From NCBI RefSeq assembly GCF_027111295.1, contig NZ_CP114287.1, positions 3,534,001-3,598,000 on the forward strand: a stretch of 64,000 nt of DNA, written 5' to 3'. Source of the stretch: Flavobacterium gelatinilyticum. GTDB taxonomy: Bacteria; Bacteroidota; Bacteroidia; Flavobacteriales; Flavobacteriaceae. Position 1 is the stretch's first letter; every line of letters starts with the position of its first letter. A program made the translations under genes and the position numbers. Shown piece by piece: positions 62,017-64,000 of the stretch. Below the pieces are notes generated by a model. The model had not been told where the DNA came from, ran no database searches, and worked only from the letters and a program-made list of their open reading frames with translations.

Positions 62017-62024
62017 CAAAAATA
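62017..62024 (-). promoter_or_regulatory. Putative -7 box TATTTTTG for metG
   Basis: Minus strand, 21 bp before ATG 61996. Fits TAnnTTTG; no TTG at 17-23 bases upstream. It supports the MTQNPKRY start. Confidence 0.5.
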
Positions 62025-62091
62025 AGCAATAGAATTGAGATTTTATTGACATGAATATTTTTACCGTTGAGATTGGCAAAGTTTTTCGCAT

Positions 62092-62326
62092 TTTTTACCA
62101 CAGAGATGCGCAGAGGTTTTTCGCGGAGTTTCGCAAAGAGATTTTATTTGAGAGAAGAAATAATCTCTCAGAGCCGCAAAGGCGCAGAGTTGCAAAGGAA
62201 TTTTTCAGCCGGCTTTAGCCAAAAAATAAGTTTGGCTAAAGCCTTTTTAAAAATTAATTTCTATGATAACCTCCAGCTAAAACTGGAGGCAATTGAAAAT
62301 CTCTTTGAGGATCTCTGTGGTAAAAA
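62092..62326. mobile_element. MITE-like element with 16-bp inverted ends
   Basis: Perfect 16-bp terminal inverted repeats TTTTTACCACAGAGAT (62092-62107) and ATCTCTGTGGTAAAAA (62311-62326) enclose 203 bp with two more hairpins: GGCTTTAGCCAAA / TTTGGCTAAAGCC (62211-62223, 62231-62243, 13 pairs) and CCTCCAG / CTGGAGG (62270-62276, 62283-62289). Words such as CGCAGAG, CGCAAAG and GCAAAG recur. No transposase. It could be a non-autonomous element or one of the dispersed intergenic repeats of Flavobacterium. Target-site duplications were not evident by eye. Confidence 0.55.
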
Positions 62327-62441
62327 CGAATAGCAGAACCAAAACATAAAATAGAACCAGTTTAAACTAGCCCATCATATAAAATCTTCAAAATATATTT
62401 CGCAATCTTTGCCATCCAAAAAAACAGCAAAAACAAATTTT

Positions 62442-62669
62442 ATGAGCAAGACAAAATTAATAATCAACAAAAACGGGTCGATAAAAATCGAAGGCGATTT
62501 TGAAATCATGGACCCTGAAGGAGCACTTTACGGTTTACAGGGAAGATCTGCACTTGGTCTTTGCCGCTGCGGATTATCTGCAAACAAACCATTTTGCGAT
62601 GGCGGACACAGAAATAACTTCGAACACGATTCTGTTGCGTTTGATTTACCGCCAATGAAAACGAATTAA
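62442..62669 (+). CDS. CDGSH iron-sulfur domain protein
   Basis: 75 aa from ATG 62442. The [2Fe-2S] ligands are C41, C43, C52 and H56 (LCRCGLSANKPFCDGGH), the three-Cys, one-His arrangement of CDGSH/mitoNEET proteins. It is a single domain and probably passes electrons or clusters, or senses redox. Not linked to any neighbour by spacing. Confidence 0.93.
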   Translation: MSKTKLIINKNGSIKIEGDFEIMDPEGALYGLQGRSALGLCRCGLSANKPFCDGGHRNNFEHDSVAFDLPPMKTN

Positions 62670-62695
62670 GTGTTTTTAGTTTCGATATAAAAAAA

Positions 62696-62716
62696 CTGCA
62701 TTTTCAGGATGCAGTT
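62696..62716. terminator. Bidirectional terminator between CDGSH and PhzF genes
   Basis: Stem ACTGCAT / ATGCAGT with a 7-base loop and A/T runs on both sides, between convergent genes. Confidence 0.85.
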
Positions 62717-62726
62717 TTTTTTTGTT

Positions 62727-63629
62727 TTATAAATAAAGTTCCCCTTTCATGGTTATAATCGAAGAACCTCCAACCAAGATATCATTTTCACGGTTCATGA
62801 CTTCGATAATTGAGGGCTGATTTAACTTAACGCCTTGGAGAATTTTATATTCCTGATTTAGTTTTGTGTATTTTTTTTGGGTTAGAAATCCAATCAGTGG
62901 ACCTGCTGCAGTTCCGGTTGCGGGATCTTCATTGATTCCTATTATGGGATTGAAAAATCGGGCTTCGGCAATGTTGCCCTGATTTTGGTCTGAAATAGTA
63001 AAACAATAAAAACCTTCAGACTGGTATTCTTTCGAAATTTCAATCAGCAGTTTGTTATCGGGAACGAAATCGTTCAGGATACTGCTGTTTTTAATAGGAA
63101 CCATCATGTGTGCCGCTTCGGTTTTTACAATTGTGGGCACAAAGTCGCTGCTGTCTAAGTCTTCAATTTTAAGACCCAGTGCTACAGCCAGTTTATAAGT
63201 TGGGATTTCTTGTTTGATAACAGCTGTTTTTTGATGCATTTGTACAACCGGATATTGTGTAACGGGATCAAAACTAACCGTTACCGGAATTGGCGAATGG
63301 TTCATTATTACAAAAGTGCTGTCCTTGGATTGTTCGTCAAAAATGGGCATTTTTTTTAGCAGTGCGCCGCAAACAGCCCCCAGTAAATTGTGTCCTGCGC
63401 CGTCGATTTCGATTCCGGTTGGGGTAAACGAACGTACTTTTAAAGCTTTTTGTTCTTTTGAGTAGTAAATGAAAGAAGTTTCGGAATAGCCAAATTCTTT
63501 TGAGATGTCCTGATAGATTTCTAAATCCAGGTTACCATCTGTAAAAACTACAGACAAAGGGTTGCCTTTGTAACTTTCGTTTGAGAAGACGTCTAAAACG
63601 TAATATTCTAATGCTTTTCTTTCCTTCAT
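62727..63629 (-). CDS. PhzF family protein
   Basis: 300 aa with the diaminopimelate-epimerase-like double fold. Catalytic Glu is E50 (FGYSETSFIYY); GAGHNLLGAVCGAL and NEDPATGTAAGPL are the family segments in the two halves. It isomerises a small acid; PhzF of Pseudomonas acts in phenazine synthesis, but other phenazine genes are absent here, so the substrate is unknown. Confidence 0.93.
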   Translation of the reverse strand: MKERKALEYYVLDVFSNESYKGNPLSVVFTDGNLDLEIYQDISKEFGYSETSFIYYSKEQKALKVRSFTPTGIEIDGAGHNLLGAVCGALLKKMPIFDEQSKDSTFVIMNHSPIPVTVSFDPVTQYPVVQMHQKTAVIKQEIPTYKLAVALGLKIEDLDSSDFVPTIVKTEAAHMMVPIKNSSILNDFVPDNKLLIEISKEYQSEGFYCFTISDQNQGNIAEARFFNPIIGINEDPATGTAAGPLIGFLTQKKYTKLNQEYKILQGVKLNQPSIIEVMNRENDILVGGSSIITMKGELYL

Positions 63630-63728
63630 TCTTTCCTGTTTTGGCGCTAAACACTTTTTGAAGGAATAAAATTACGGTTTATTCTTGTATTTACTTGTAG
63701 GATTTATTTTTTATAGGTTATTTTAGTA

Positions 63729-64000
63729 TTACTTTATGATTAAAAGCAGGCTTTCAGAATCAAAGGTTTCAGGATCAGTGGTTTTTAAAATAAGTTTTTC
63801 GCCACTCTCAAATGCAATGGTTATTCTGCTGTTGTTTTGCTCGGGTTCGCACCAGATTTTGGCGATTGTTCTTTCGAAAAGATTAAACTCGGAGGTTTTG
63901 TCGATATAACTAAAACTGTCATCTTCTTCAATTTCAAGTTCGTCAAAATTCCAGTCTTCCCAAAAACCAATACCGATATCAAGAAAATACTGATGCCAGT
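63729..64000 (-). CDS. Partial hypothetical protein, runs off the window edge
   Basis: On the minus strand, 89 codons are open from the window edge to TAA at 63729. The readable part begins WHQYFLDIGIGFWEDWNFDE, goes on through ELEIEEDDSFSYIDKTSEF and RTIAKIWCEPEQNNSRITI and ends ESLLLIIK. Acidic, mixed alpha/beta and free of AT-noise, so a real gene whose start lies beyond 64000. No family recognised. Confidence 0.75.
   Translation of the reverse strand, partial: WHQYFLDIGIGFWEDWNFDELEIEEDDSFSYIDKTSEFNLFERTIAKIWCEPEQNNSRITIAFESGEKLILKTTDPETFDSESLLLIIK

Larger units (their letters stand above)
61997..62441. other. 445-bp gap with a MITE-like element
   Basis: Holds the metG -7 box (62017-62024) and the inverted-repeat element 62092-62326. 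About 115 bp on the far side lead to the CDGSH gene. No gene is predicted in it. Confidence 0.75.

Noticed and set aside
62067..62333. 88-aa open frame on the plus strand across the MITE-like element
   Set aside because: It reads through two stable hairpins and both inverted ends, and its residues mirror the repeat words; not kept as a gene.
1..64000. CRISPR arrays, tRNA or rRNA genes, and prophage
   Set aside because: No regularly spaced direct repeats with unique spacers, no tRNA cloverleaf or rRNA sequence and no phage structural genes were noticed on either strand.

Overview
The window looks like chromosomal DNA of a Flavobacterium-like member of the Bacteroidota. Evidence: low G+C; -7 promoter boxes of the TAnnTTTG type in front of several genes and almost no Shine-Dalgarno sequences; the gliding lipoprotein gene gldH; a secreted protease with a type IX secretion (T9SS) sorting domain; a CtpA-type S41 protease, M13 and M28 peptidases and OmpA lipoprotein/porin genes typical of the group. 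No phage, plasmid, CRISPR array, rRNA or tRNA gene was seen. Most of the window is housekeeping sequence; the unusual material lies between genes.

Layout. 1-2553: a REP-associated Y1 transposase between palindromes, a hypothetical gene, a GNAT acetyltransferase and hemF. 2717-7202: an outer-membrane protein, class I aldolase, and a two-gene exported/lipoprotein unit. 7488-8883: hemB with a cytochrome c lipoprotein. 8950-14437: M13 peptidase, SCO protein, and feoA-feoB plus a 40-aa FeoB-associated Cys-rich protein. 14601-17369: a small membrane protein, HD hydrolase, acyl-ACP desaturase and plsC. 17496-21220: rnpA, DUF4349 lipoprotein, S41 protease, tandem OmpA protein. 21427-21654: a decayed reading frame. 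21770-25940: ricT-gldH-PBP1A. 26106-27547: a two-subunit CoA transferase. 27895-30669: T9SS-exported M4 protease.

30837-43552: a barrel protein, PPP-type phosphatase, dinB, PAS protein, class I fumarase, lipoprotein, a C-terminal remnant of a Y1 transposase, an SpmA-SpmB fusion, an AlkZ/YcaQ-like protein, a PolB-like exonuclease, ogt, an SDR protein, and a LysR regulator divergent from a rhodanese. 43593-50035: an M28 peptidase/zinc-ribbon/GNAT-nitrilase unit, a short ssb, DUF2461, a small Lys/Cys protein and ferritin. 50130-59154: two paralogous exported proteins either side of ompA, a CAT-like enzyme with a HAD phosphatase, a DMT transporter, and a flotillin/NfeD pair. 59296-64000: two copies of a structured repeat flanking a 91-aa gene, metG, a 235-bp element with 16-bp inverted ends, a CDGSH protein, a PhzF-like protein and a truncated gene at the edge.

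Functional links that can be read from the order: iron and heme (hemF, hemB, feoAB, SCO, cytochrome c, ferritin, CDGSH), cell envelope and motility (ricT-gldH-PBP1A, OmpA proteins, S41 protease, T9SS cargo), lipid synthesis (desaturase, plsC) and DNA repair (dinB, ogt, AlkZ-like, exonuclease, ssb). The strongest candidate for something under-described is the pair of structured elements at 59296-59370 and 59722-59799, whose closing stems differ by two compensatory base-pair changes.
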